Source of the DNA: Flavobacteriales bacterium
GTDB taxonomy: Bacteria > Bacteroidota > Bacteroidia > Flavobacteriales_E > Vicingaceae
Reading direction: 5' to 3'
DNA: 5,390 nt
Assembly (NCBI GenBank): GCA_002402165.1
Contig: NVVI01000033.1
Location: 11,971 to 17,360 of the forward strand
How positions within the stretch are numbered: the first letter of the stretch is position 1; each line of letters starts with the position of its first letter. A program made the position numbers and the translations under genes. The notes under the pieces were generated by a model. It made no database searches. It was not told the origin of the DNA and saw nothing but the letters and a program-made list of their open reading frames with translations. Below are positions 1 to 5,390 of this stretch, piece by piece.

Positions 1-2
1 GG

Positions 3-806
3 TATATTGGTAGCTCATTATTGTTAATAGCTTGTTTGATTATGATACAAATTTTTAAAATGGATGCAGCATATTCATTTGTAGTAACTGGTATTTGGTG
101 GATAGGCTTTGCTCAAATCACTTTTAAGGGGTTACCAAGTAACATCAATAACCGGAAACCAGCAGAAAACAAGCTCATCAAAGGATTTAGTGAGCTAAAG
201 AAAGTGTGGAAACAGATGGCTGGAAATAAGAGTTTAAAACGGTATTTAGCATCCTTTTTTGTTTACAGTATGGGTGTTCAAACCATTATGTTAATGGCGG
301 TATTTTTTGGTACTAAAGAAATTGATTGGCCAGAAGGGGAAATGGAAACAGGGTTGATTATTAGCATATTGGTAATACAATTTATAGCTGTTGCAGGAGC
401 TTATTTAATGGCGTATGTTTCTAAAAAAATAGGCAACATTAAAACTTTAGGAATAGTAGTATTTATTTGGGCATTAATCTGTATTGTAGCGTATGCCTTT
501 GTATATACGCCAATTCATTTTTATTTAATAGCAGCTACCATAGGTTTTGTAATGGGTGGAATCCAATCTTTATCACGTTCTACTTATTCTAAATTATTAC
601 CCGAAACGGAAGACCATGCTTCTTACTTTAGTTTTTATGATGTACTCGAAAAAATGGGAATTGTTATCGGTACTTTTTTCTTTGGGTTCATAGAAGGAAT
701 GTTTAGTATAAGAGAATCGGTACTAATGCTTATAGTCTTTTTTATTGTAGGTTTTTTATTGTTATTAAGAGTTCCAAAAACAGAAGCCTTACAAGGGGAA
801 GGGTAA
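3..806 (+). CDS. MFS transporter, UMF1/Atg22-like family (5' end off the window)
   Basis: This is the C-terminal part of a multi-pass inner-membrane transporter. The frame is open from the left edge (first full codon at 3) and ends at TAA 804-806. A TTG at 21 could be read as a start, but the residues before it (YIGSSL) continue a membrane helix, so the true start lies upstream. Counting from position 21, hydrophobic helices fall at about residues 1-11, 16-35, 75-96, 109-132, 141-162, 165-186, 211-226 and 232-249. A conserved-looking loop at residues 179-195 (GGIQSLSRSTYSKLLPE), followed by SFYDVLEKMGIVIG, is typical of the UMF1/Atg22-like branch of the major facilitator superfamily as I recall it. 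A basic cytoplasmic loop lies around residues 45-75. The family's name comes from yeast Atg22, a vacuolar amino-acid exporter, but the substrate of bacterial members is generally unknown and the sequence does not reveal it. The gene converges on the metal-efflux operon and shows no functional tie to it. The family call is fairly secure; the substrate is not. Confidence 0.85.
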   Translation, partial: YIGSSLLLIACLIMIQIFKMDAAYSFVVTGIWWIGFAQITFKGLPSNINNRKPAENKLIKGFSELKKVWKQMAGNKSLKRYLASFFVYSMGVQTIMLMAVFFGTKEIDWPEGEMETGLIISILVIQFIAVAGAYLMAYVSKKIGNIKTLGIVVFIWALICIVAYAFVYTPIHFYLIAATIGFVMGGIQSLSRSTYSKLLPETEDHASYFSFYDVLEKMGIVIGTFFFGFIEGMFSIRESVLMLIVFFIVGFLLLLRVPKTEALQGEG

Positions 807-824
807 TTTTTCGTTTAACGACCC

Positions 825-880
825 GGCTAAGAAACCGTAGGGGAGTTTGAAACTCTGCCCTTTCGGTTTACTACTTAGCC
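825..880. repeat. Long nested inverted repeat (hairpin)
   Basis: The outer stem GGCTAAG (825-831) pairs perfectly with CTTAGCC (874-880). It continues directly into AAACCG (832-837) pairing with CGGTTT (864-869), leaving a four-base bulge ACTA on the right arm. An inner stem follows: AGGG (839-842) with CCCT (858-861), then GAGTTT (843-848) facing AAACTC (850-855), where the last pairs would open to form a realistic loop. About 20 pairs are possible, and the element is richer in G and C than its surroundings. It starts 18 bases after the MFS stop codon, so it could end transcripts or protect their 3' ends. No T-run follows immediately on either strand; the nearest is 889-913 on the plus strand. 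A classic intrinsic terminator is therefore not a good fit, and a mobile or repeated palindromic element is an alternative. Confidence 0.75.
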
Positions 881-919
881 AAGCCAAATATTTTATAATT
901 ATTTTTCTTTTTTCGTTAT

Positions 920-978
920 CAAAATTTTGGTTTGGCGGTTTTAAATCGAAGCTCTGAACTTCCAATTACCCACCAAAA
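920..978. repeat. Second imperfect inverted repeat
   Basis: TTTTGGT (925-931) pairs with ACCAAAA (972-978), and within the enclosed stretch GAAG (948-951) pairs with CTTC (959-962). The left arm overlaps a perfect 10-base palindrome, CAAAATTTTG (920-929). The left arm could instead pair leftwards, since TTTGGC (931-936) matches GCCAAA (883-888). The stems are short and interrupted, so this is weaker evidence of structure than the 825-880 hairpin. Its position in the second block of the region and its lack of coding potential suggest a folded element rather than a gene. Confidence 0.4.
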
Positions 979-991
979 CCCCTATGTTTTT

Positions 992-1156
992 TTAGCCATT
1001 GTTGTATTCCTGTGCTTTCTTTTCTAGAGCGATACTTATTGACAAGTGCTCATGCAGTTGGGTTTTTAAGTGGCTTAAAATAGCATTGGCTGTTTCGTTA
1101 ATGCGTATGCTCTGTTTCACCTTTACCCATTTCTGCCAATAAGTAATAAGCACCAT
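992..1156 (-). other. Short open frame of 54 codons, possible gene remnant
   Basis: A minus-strand frame runs from an ATG at 1154-1156, inside the 3' end of the adaptor gene and out of frame with it, to a TAA at 992-994. The part beyond the adaptor stop reads like ordinary protein, with a predicted amphipathic helical stretch (ETANAILSHLKTQ, then SIALEKKAQEYNNG). G+C there is higher than in the T-rich spacer nearby. After its stop another frame stays open for a short run (WLKKHRGFGG) to a stop at 966-968, as if a frameshift had broken a longer gene. I recognise no family and see no ribosome binding site that decides the start. Chance is a real possibility for an open frame this short. Confidence 0.2.
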
Positions 1157-2393
1157 TACCCGCAATTTCAGCTCCTTTTGGTAATGGTTTTAACAATTTA
1201 ACCTCAATATACTCACCACTACTTGCTCCTACAATTACTTCAGTCATTTTAAACGTCCATTTACCCTCTTCATGTCCTGAATGCTCATGCTCATCTTTCC
1301 CTTTCTTTTCAGTATGTTCTCCGTGTTCATTCTCTTTCGTATTTGCGGTTTCTTCATGTCCATGGTCATGTTTTTTACCTTTTATTTTCACAAAGATGTA
1401 TGTTTTTTCTTCTTGGGTAACTACAGCATGCTCAGGAAGCACAGTTGTTAAGGTGTTTTCTGAAATAATTCTCCCTTGGATATACATTCCAGGAATCAAG
1501 TTTTTCTTTTTGTTAGAAATATCGGCATGAACATGTAATGCTTTCGGATTTTTTTCAAAAACAGGACTTATCGCATGAACATCTCCTTCAAACTCTTCTC
1601 CAGCAATACTGGTAGTGGTAAAATATATTTTCTGTCCTACTTTTATTTTGTTAATGTCTTTTTCATACACTCTAAAATCAGCATGTAACTTATCGTTATT
1701 CACTACTTCAAATAACTTAGTTAAAGGAGCTACATAAGCACCAATATTAGTTTCCACTAAACTAACCGTTCCGTTTAATGGAGAAACAACAGGTACAACT
1801 GGGTAGATGGTTCCATTAGCAACTTGCTTAGGGTTTAATCCCAACATCTTTAATTTGATTTTTAATGCTTTTACTTTACTTTTTTTGTTAAAGTAATCGG
1901 CACTTGTTTTCTGAAATTCTTTTCCTGAACCAACTTTTTCTTCGTACAGTTTTTTCTGTCGTTGGAAATCTTTCTCTAAGTAAGCTAAAGTATTTATGCT
2001 GTTAATATAATCTTGTTGTAGTTGTATAAAATCAGGATGTTCTAAAGTTGCTAAAACCTGACCTTTATTAACTTTGTCTCCTTCTATTACCGTAATTGTT
2101 TTTACAATACCACCTAATATCGGACTTATATCTGCACGATCTTGAGGTGCTAGCTCCAAATCACCAGTTACTTGAACACCAATACTCATGTTCTTTTTTT
2201 CTATTTGAACTATTTTTAATCCTATGGCATCCATTTGTTGTTTAGTTAAAGAAACTGTTCCTTCTTCACCATGCTCATCATGGCCTCCATGACCTTCTTC
2301 ACCATGTTCCTCTCCACCTTTTGAACCACCACAAGCCATCATAAATAAACTTGCTACAACTAAAATTCCGTATGTTTTTATCGTTTTTTTCAT
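1098..2393 (-). CDS. czcB: Heavy-metal efflux RND periplasmic adaptor subunit (CzcB/CusB-like lipoprotein)
   Basis: This 431-residue membrane-fusion protein links the inner-membrane RND pump to the outer-membrane channel and probably binds metal. Residues 1-20 form a lipoprotein signal ending in MMA before Cys21, so the mature protein should be lipid-anchored. A His/Glu-rich segment follows at 29-45. The first half of the barrel-sandwich (biotinyl/lipoyl-like) domain lies at about 86-120 (GGIVKTITVIEGDKVNKGQ). An alpha-helical hairpin spans about 121-190, and the second half of the sandwich (SPLNGTVSLVETNIGAYV) spans about 203-230. A beta-barrel domain covers about 232-310, ending in LIPGMYIQGRI. 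The membrane-proximal domain (312-425) is interrupted by a second His-rich insert at 341-377, and the chain ends THTH-like with His429 and His431. The ATG at 2391-2393 follows AGGA at 2397-2400. The pump gene ends 24 bases upstream, which indicates one operon. The divalent-metal assignment (czc rather than cus) is inference from the His/acid content and the pump residues. Confidence 0.93.
   Translation of the reverse strand: MKKTIKTYGILVVASLFMMACGGSKGGEEHGEEGHGGHDEHGEEGTVSLTKQQMDAIGLKIVQIEKKNMSIGVQVTGDLELAPQDRADISPILGGIVKTITVIEGDKVNKGQVLATLEHPDFIQLQQDYINSINTLAYLEKDFQRQKKLYEEKVGSGKEFQKTSADYFNKKSKVKALKIKLKMLGLNPKQVANGTIYPVVPVVSPLNGTVSLVETNIGAYVAPLTKLFEVVNNDKLHADFRVYEKDINKIKVGQKIYFTTTSIAGEEFEGDVHAISPVFEKNPKALHVHADISNKKKNLIPGMYIQGRIISENTLTTVLPEHAVVTQEEKTYIFVKIKGKKHDHGHEETANTKENEHGEHTEKKGKDEHEHSGHEEGKWTFKMTEVIVGASSGEYIEVKLLKPLPKGAEIAGNGAYYLLAEMGKGETEHTH
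1263..1373 (-). other. Histidine-rich insert in the adaptor's membrane-proximal domain
   Basis: This stretch encodes adaptor residues 341-377, with eight histidines (342, 344, 346, 357, 360, 369, 371, 374) among Glu, Asp and Lys. It sits between the strand TYIFVKIKGK and the strand KWTFKMTEVIVG, so it should form a flexible loop on the membrane-proximal domain, near the pump. Such runs usually bind divalent cations such as Zn, Ni or Co. Here that is inferred from composition. Confidence 0.75.
2259..2309 (-). other. N-terminal histidine-rich segment of the adaptor
   Basis: These are residues 29-45 of the adaptor, just after the lipidated Cys21. They contain His30, 35, 38 and 41 with many acidic residues, and EHGEEG occurs twice (29-34 and 40-45). 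A flexible metal-gathering tail is the likely role. It resembles the metal-binding N-terminal tails of CusB-like adaptors in position, but uses His and acidic residues rather than Met. Confidence 0.7.
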
Positions 2394-2396
2394 TTT

Positions 2397-2400
2397 TCCT
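2397..2400 (-). promoter_or_regulatory. Ribosome binding site of the adaptor gene
   Basis: AGGA lies three bases before the ATG at 2391-2393, within the 24-base gap after the pump gene's TAG. The spacing is short, but the site supports this start. The lipoprotein signal that begins at this Met supports it more strongly. Confidence 0.5.
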
Positions 2401-2417
2401 AAATTTTTAATACCTGG

Positions 2418-5390
2418 CTATTGACCAATAAGGTATTCTAAGTTAATAATTGCCTGATTGTATCCGTTTAATGTTTCTAAATAATTAAATTTTAAAGCTA
2501 AGCCTTGATTAATGTTTTGAAAATATTCTACATAATTAATAGCTCCATTATCAAAACTCTTTTGGGTATTGTTAATAATCAAATCTGCTTGAGGTACTGC
2601 TTTGTTTTTATAGTAACTCAAACTACTTTGGTATTTCAATACTTCGTTTAGCAACTGTTGATATTGCCCTTCTATTACTGTTTGGTAATAATTCGCATTG
2701 GTTTGAGCTATTTCCCTGCTTAACTTTGCAGATTTTACATTTGCTCGATACGAGCCAAAAAATAATGGAATTGAAATACCTGCTTGTATGCCCGAAAAAC
2801 GATTAGAACTAGTTGCAATATCTACCCCTGTATTTGAAGTTGGGCTCCCAATTAACGATTGATTAAAATAACCTATCGATAAATCAGGCAACATTTTAGC
2901 ATTTTGAACTCCCTTTTTTGCTTGAGCAATTTCTACTTGCTGTTTAGTATAAGAAAGCATAGGATTATTATTGACTTGATTTTGGTCTTGCATATTAGCT
3001 AAAACTCTTTCTTCTATAACTGAAGGAGTAAAACTTAATCCGTTAGAATCATTTAATAATACACGCAATTCTTGTTCTTGTATAATAATATCTGAAGCTA
3101 TCATTTTTAACGCATTCTGTAGTTCCATTACTTTGGTCTCTGCTGCCATTTTTTCTAAATAACTACTAGCTTCTGTTTCGTAACGAATGGTTGCCGCATT
3201 TAAAAACTTAGCAAAAATAGTGTCTTGATATAGCAACATTTTTTGCTTTTCTGTAAAATAAGTTAATTGATACCACGCTTGTCTAATACTCCGTTTCAAA
3301 CCATTTTCTGTAGCCGACAATTGGTATTGGCTCCCTTGCATTTTTGCTTTTGCCAACTTTCGTTGAGCAGTGTAAACCGTAGGAAACTCAAAGTTTTGGT
3401 TGATGTTAAAAGCAAAATCTGTTTGAAAACTATTGTATTGTCCATATTGAACTCCAACATCAGTTTTTCCTAAATTAAAAGCAGCTCTTTTTCCTTGAGA
3501 TTGTAATTCTACATTAGTTTTTGCTACTTGCACATTGCCATTATTGCTTAAACCTAAGCTGATGGCTTCATCTAATGTACTTATTGTTTTTGTAGATTCT
3601 TGAGCTTGAACTGTATTTCCAAACAATAAAAAAGCACCAACCAGAGGCAACATAATTAAGGAAGCCAAGCTAGTTCCACCTAGATTTATTCCTTTATTTT
3701 GTTTTCTTAATGCTCTTTTTTCTGCTCTACTTTCTACGATATTATATAAAATAGGAATAACAATTAAGGTTAATAAAGATGCTGTTAACATTCCTCCAAT
3801 AACTACAGTTGCCAATGGCCGTTGTACTTCTGCTCCAGCAGAAGATGAAATTGCCATTGGTAAAAACCCTAAAATATCGGTAGAAGCGGTTAAGAAAATA
3901 GGGCGAATACGCTCTTTTGTTCCTTTAATAATACGCTCTTTTAAACTCATCCCCTCAGTTTTTAGGTCGTTCATACTGGTTATGAGGACGAGCCCATTTA
4001 GTACGGCTACTCCAAACAGCACAATAAAACCAACACCTGCTGAAATACTAAAAGGCATGTCTCTTAACCATAGTGAGAATATTCCACCAATAGCAGATAA
4101 AGGAATAGCCATGTAAATCATAATGGTTTGACTAAATGATTGTAAAGCAAAATACAGTAATACAAAAATTAAGATTAAAGCAATTGGCACAACAATGGTC
4201 AATCTTGCTTTTGCCCGTTGTAAATTTTCAAAAGAACCACCATATTTTAAGTAATAACCAGGAGGTAAATCCAATTGAGCGTCTAGTTTATCTTGAATTT
4301 CGTTTACAACCGATTCTACATCTCTACCCCTTACATTAATTCCAACATAGGTTCTACGATTCGTTCCTTCACGAGAAATCTGCATCGGACCAGATTGGTA
4401 GCTTACTTTTGCAACCTCTTTAATGGGTAATTGGCTTCCATCAGGAAGAGAAACATAAATGTTTTTTAAATCATTTATACTCTTTTTATGTTCCTCTTTT
4501 AAACGAACCACCAAATCAAATCGTTTTTCACCTTCAAAAATAATACCTGCTGTTTCACCACTAAAAGCAGTTCTAACAAGGGTATTTAATTCTTGAACAT
4601 TTAAACCGTATTGAGCCAATTTATCTCGTTCATATTGAACCGTCATTTGAGGAAGACCTTTAGTTGCTTCTACTTTAATATCTGCGACACCCTCTACTGT
4701 GCCAATAATTACAGCCATTTTTTGAGCATAAAGAGCCAATTGGTCTAAATCTTCTCCAAATAATTTAATGGCTACATCCTGTCTAACTCCAGTCATTAAC
4801 TCATTAAAACGAAGTTCTAAAGGCTGAGAAAATTCATAATTTACACCAGGAATAAAAGCTAATTTATCTTTGATTTTATCAATTAATTCCTCTTTGGTTT
4901 TTGCAGATTCCCACTCATCTTGTGGTTTTAATATCAAAAACATATCAGCAATATCCATCGGCATAGGATCGGTAGGCAATTCTGCCACCCCAATTCTCGA
5001 AACCATTTCGGTTACCTCTGGAAAATTATCTAAAATCGTTTTTTCAATTAAAGTAGATACTCTTTCTGTTTCCTCTAAGGAGCTGCCTGGTTTTAATAAG
5101 GCTTGCATGGCTATATCACCTTCATCCAATTTCGGGATGAATTCTCCTCCCATACTGGTGAAAGTAAAAATAGCTAATCCTAAAAAGAGAACCGAAACAC
5201 CTAAAATAAGTTTCTTCCTTTTTAATGCTTTATGTAAAATTGGTTCATATTTAGCGCTTAACCAATTGATAAATTTATCTCCCCACATTTCTTTTTGTGA
5301 AGGTTTTTTACTCATAAACAAAGCTGAGATCATTGGTACATAGGTTAAACATAAAATCATGGCCCCAATTACAGCAAAACTAAACGTCAT
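2418..5390 (-). CDS. czcA: CzcA/CusA-type heavy-metal RND pump fused to a TolC-like outer-membrane factor (N-terminus off the window)
   Basis: The last 990 residues of the pump are present. The Met at the right edge lies inside a membrane helix (FSFAVIGAMILCLTYVPM), so it is not the start; some 450 residues, including the first porter subdomains, are missing. Numbering from that Met: a helix at 4-27, another at 60-79, periplasmic porter and docking domains at about 82-395 (GGEFIPKLDEGD at 81-92; GGSFENLQRA at 384-393), then helices at about 397-416, 421-441, 449-472, 496-517 and 525-550. GVAVLNGLVL (460-469) and GAEVQRPLATVVIGG (519-533) are typical of the heavy-metal efflux branch, which uses the proton gradient. 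A basic stretch (555-566) and a signal-like helix (568-596) lead to an outer-membrane-factor domain at about 604-990 with two TolC-type repeats (about 604-785 and 807-990). The gene ends in TAG at 2418-2420, 24 bases before the adaptor gene. The positions corresponding to the copper-binding methionines of E. coli CusA appear to be Gln96, Ile147 and Glu197, favouring a divalent metal. Confidence 0.93.
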   Translation of the reverse strand: MTFSFAVIGAMILCLTYVPMISALFMSKKPSQKEMWGDKFINWLSAKYEPILHKALKRKKLILGVSVLFLGLAIFTFTSMGGEFIPKLDEGDIAMQALLKPGSSLEETERVSTLIEKTILDNFPEVTEMVSRIGVAELPTDPMPMDIADMFLILKPQDEWESAKTKEELIDKIKDKLAFIPGVNYEFSQPLELRFNELMTGVRQDVAIKLFGEDLDQLALYAQKMAVIIGTVEGVADIKVEATKGLPQMTVQYERDKLAQYGLNVQELNTLVRTAFSGETAGIIFEGEKRFDLVVRLKEEHKKSINDLKNIYVSLPDGSQLPIKEVAKVSYQSGPMQISREGTNRRTYVGINVRGRDVESVVNEIQDKLDAQLDLPPGYYLKYGGSFENLQRAKARLTIVVPIALILIFVLLYFALQSFSQTIMIYMAIPLSAIGGIFSLWLRDMPFSISAGVGFIVLFGVAVLNGLVLITSMNDLKTEGMSLKERIIKGTKERIRPIFLTASTDILGFLPMAISSSAGAEVQRPLATVVIGGMLTASLLTLIVIPILYNIVESRAEKRALRKQNKGINLGGTSLASLIMLPLVGAFLLFGNTVQAQESTKTISTLDEAISLGLSNNGNVQVAKTNVELQSQGKRAAFNLGKTDVGVQYGQYNSFQTDFAFNINQNFEFPTVYTAQRKLAKAKMQGSQYQLSATENGLKRSIRQAWYQLTYFTEKQKMLLYQDTIFAKFLNAATIRYETEASSYLEKMAAETKVMELQNALKMIASDIIIQEQELRVLLNDSNGLSFTPSVIEERVLANMQDQNQVNNNPMLSYTKQQVEIAQAKKGVQNAKMLPDLSIGYFNQSLIGSPTSNTGVDIATSSNRFSGIQAGISIPLFFGSYRANVKSAKLSREIAQTNANYYQTVIEGQYQQLLNEVLKYQSSLSYYKNKAVPQADLIINNTQKSFDNGAINYVEYFQNINQGLALKFNYLETLNGYNQAIINLEYLIGQ
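2421..3602 (-). other. Outer-membrane factor (TolC/CusC/CzcC-like) domain of the fusion
   Basis: Residues 597-990 of the fusion match the size and pattern of a mature TolC-family channel. It opens with STLDEAISLGLSNN, a characteristic first helix of the OEP repeat. Long Gln/Ala/Lys-rich helices alternate with strand-forming stretches (GVQYGQYNSF; FAFNINQNF; LSIGYFNQSL; GIQAGISIPLFFGS). It ends with a helix of the type SFDNGAINYVEYFQNINQ and then INLEYLIGQ. It has no Cys after the signal segment, so it is not a lipoprotein, unlike CusC. Three copies would build the channel that the adaptor connects to the pump. No separate channel gene is seen nearby, which fits this domain filling that role. 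Confidence 0.85.
3603..3689 (-). other. Internal signal-peptide-like segment between pump and channel domains
   Basis: Residues 568-596 of the fusion form a hydrophobic helix (SLASLIMLPLVGAFLLF at 574-590) after a basic stretch (Arg555, Lys558, Arg559, Arg562, Lys563, Lys566). The helix ends in VQA before QE, a plausible signal peptidase I site after Ala596. RND pumps normally end in the cytoplasm, so this helix would carry the chain across the inner membrane and deliver the channel domain to the periplasm. Cleavage would then free it for the outer membrane. The only internal Met here (580, codon at 3651-3653) lacks a clear ribosome site and a basic leader, so separate translation is less likely. 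Confidence 0.7.

Larger units (their letters stand above)
807..1097. other. Convergent intergenic region with structured, repeat-bounded blocks
   Basis: This is the only sizeable stretch without a clear gene. It separates the stop codons of the rightward MFS gene and the leftward adaptor gene. The motif TTTCGTT(T)A occurs at 809-817, 911-918 and 1093-1100, the last copy overlapping the adaptor stop codon. These copies split the region into blocks of about 100 and 180 bases. The first block carries a long nested hairpin (825-880) and then a T-rich run (889-913). The second carries a weaker hairpin (925-978) and a short open frame on the minus strand (992-1156). I see no tRNA, no CRISPR array and no complete transposase. 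The layout recalls intergenic palindromic elements that I believe occur in many flavobacterial genomes, but that comparison is from memory. Confidence 0.6.

Noticed and set aside
21..23. TTG as the start codon of the MFS gene
   Set aside because: The frame is open to the left edge and the upstream residues continue a membrane helix, so this is an internal codon of a gene cut by the window.
894..899. TATAAT hexamer as a plus-strand promoter
   Set aside because: No plus-strand gene follows, the surroundings are AT-rich so the hexamer is expected by chance, and the primary sigma factor of Bacteroidota prefers a different -7 element (TAnnTTTG).
881..913. T-rich run after the hairpin as a standard intrinsic terminator for the MFS gene
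   Set aside because: Eight bases separate the hairpin from the first T-rich stretch, and that stretch is interrupted by A. Termination nearby is possible, but the site is not canonical.
3267..3473. Plus-strand open frame of 68 codons
   Set aside because: It is antisense to the channel domain, with no start signal or family resemblance.
3651..3653. Met580 as an independent start for the outer-membrane channel
   Set aside because: No clear Shine-Dalgarno site precedes it, and starting there would remove the basic part of the signal sequence. The frame is continuous with the pump.
4136..4339. Plus-strand open frame of 67 codons
   Set aside because: It is antisense to the RND domain and has no independent support.
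4870..5343. Plus-strand open frame of 157 codons
   Set aside because: It lies wholly antisense to the well-supported RND coding sequence and has no recognisable domain. The Ser/Ile/Lys-rich translation looks like a shadow.
5388..5390. ATG at the right edge as the start of the pump
   Set aside because: It falls within a conserved transmembrane helix of the RND pump. The first several hundred residues of the family are missing, so the gene continues beyond the window.

Overview
This 5.4-kb window looks like chromosomal DNA of a flavobacterium-like member of the Bacteroidota. The grounds are the AT-rich sequence, the A/T-biased codon use, weak Shine-Dalgarno sites, and a heavy-metal RND pump fused in one chain to a TolC-like outer-membrane factor, an architecture known from that phylum. 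The genus cannot be fixed from the sequence.

Layout: positions 1-806 (+ strand) hold the 3' part of a major facilitator transporter of the UMF1/Atg22-like type, whose start lies left of the window. Positions 807-1097 hold no convincing gene. This stretch lies between two convergent genes and contains a long nested hairpin, a second weaker hairpin and three copies of a short TTTCGTT(T)A motif that divide it into two blocks. Positions 1098-2393 (- strand) encode a lipoprotein membrane-fusion (adaptor) subunit with two histidine-rich segments. Positions 2418-5390 (- strand) encode the C-terminal 990 residues of a CzcA/CusA-type RND pump followed in the same chain by an internal signal-peptide-like segment and a complete outer-membrane-factor domain. 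The N-terminal part of the pump lies beyond the right edge.

The two minus-strand genes are 24 bases apart and almost certainly form one operon in the order pump-channel fusion, then adaptor. Between them they encode all three parts of a tripartite metal exporter: inner-membrane pump, periplasmic adaptor and outer-membrane channel. The positions that correspond to the copper-binding methionines of E. coli CusA appear substituted, and the adaptor is rich in His and acidic residues, so a divalent cation (zinc, cobalt, cadmium or nickel) is a better guess than copper or silver. No regulator or metallochaperone is visible. The MFS gene is convergent and has no evident link to the efflux operon. 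The least explained part of the window is the 291-base intergenic region.
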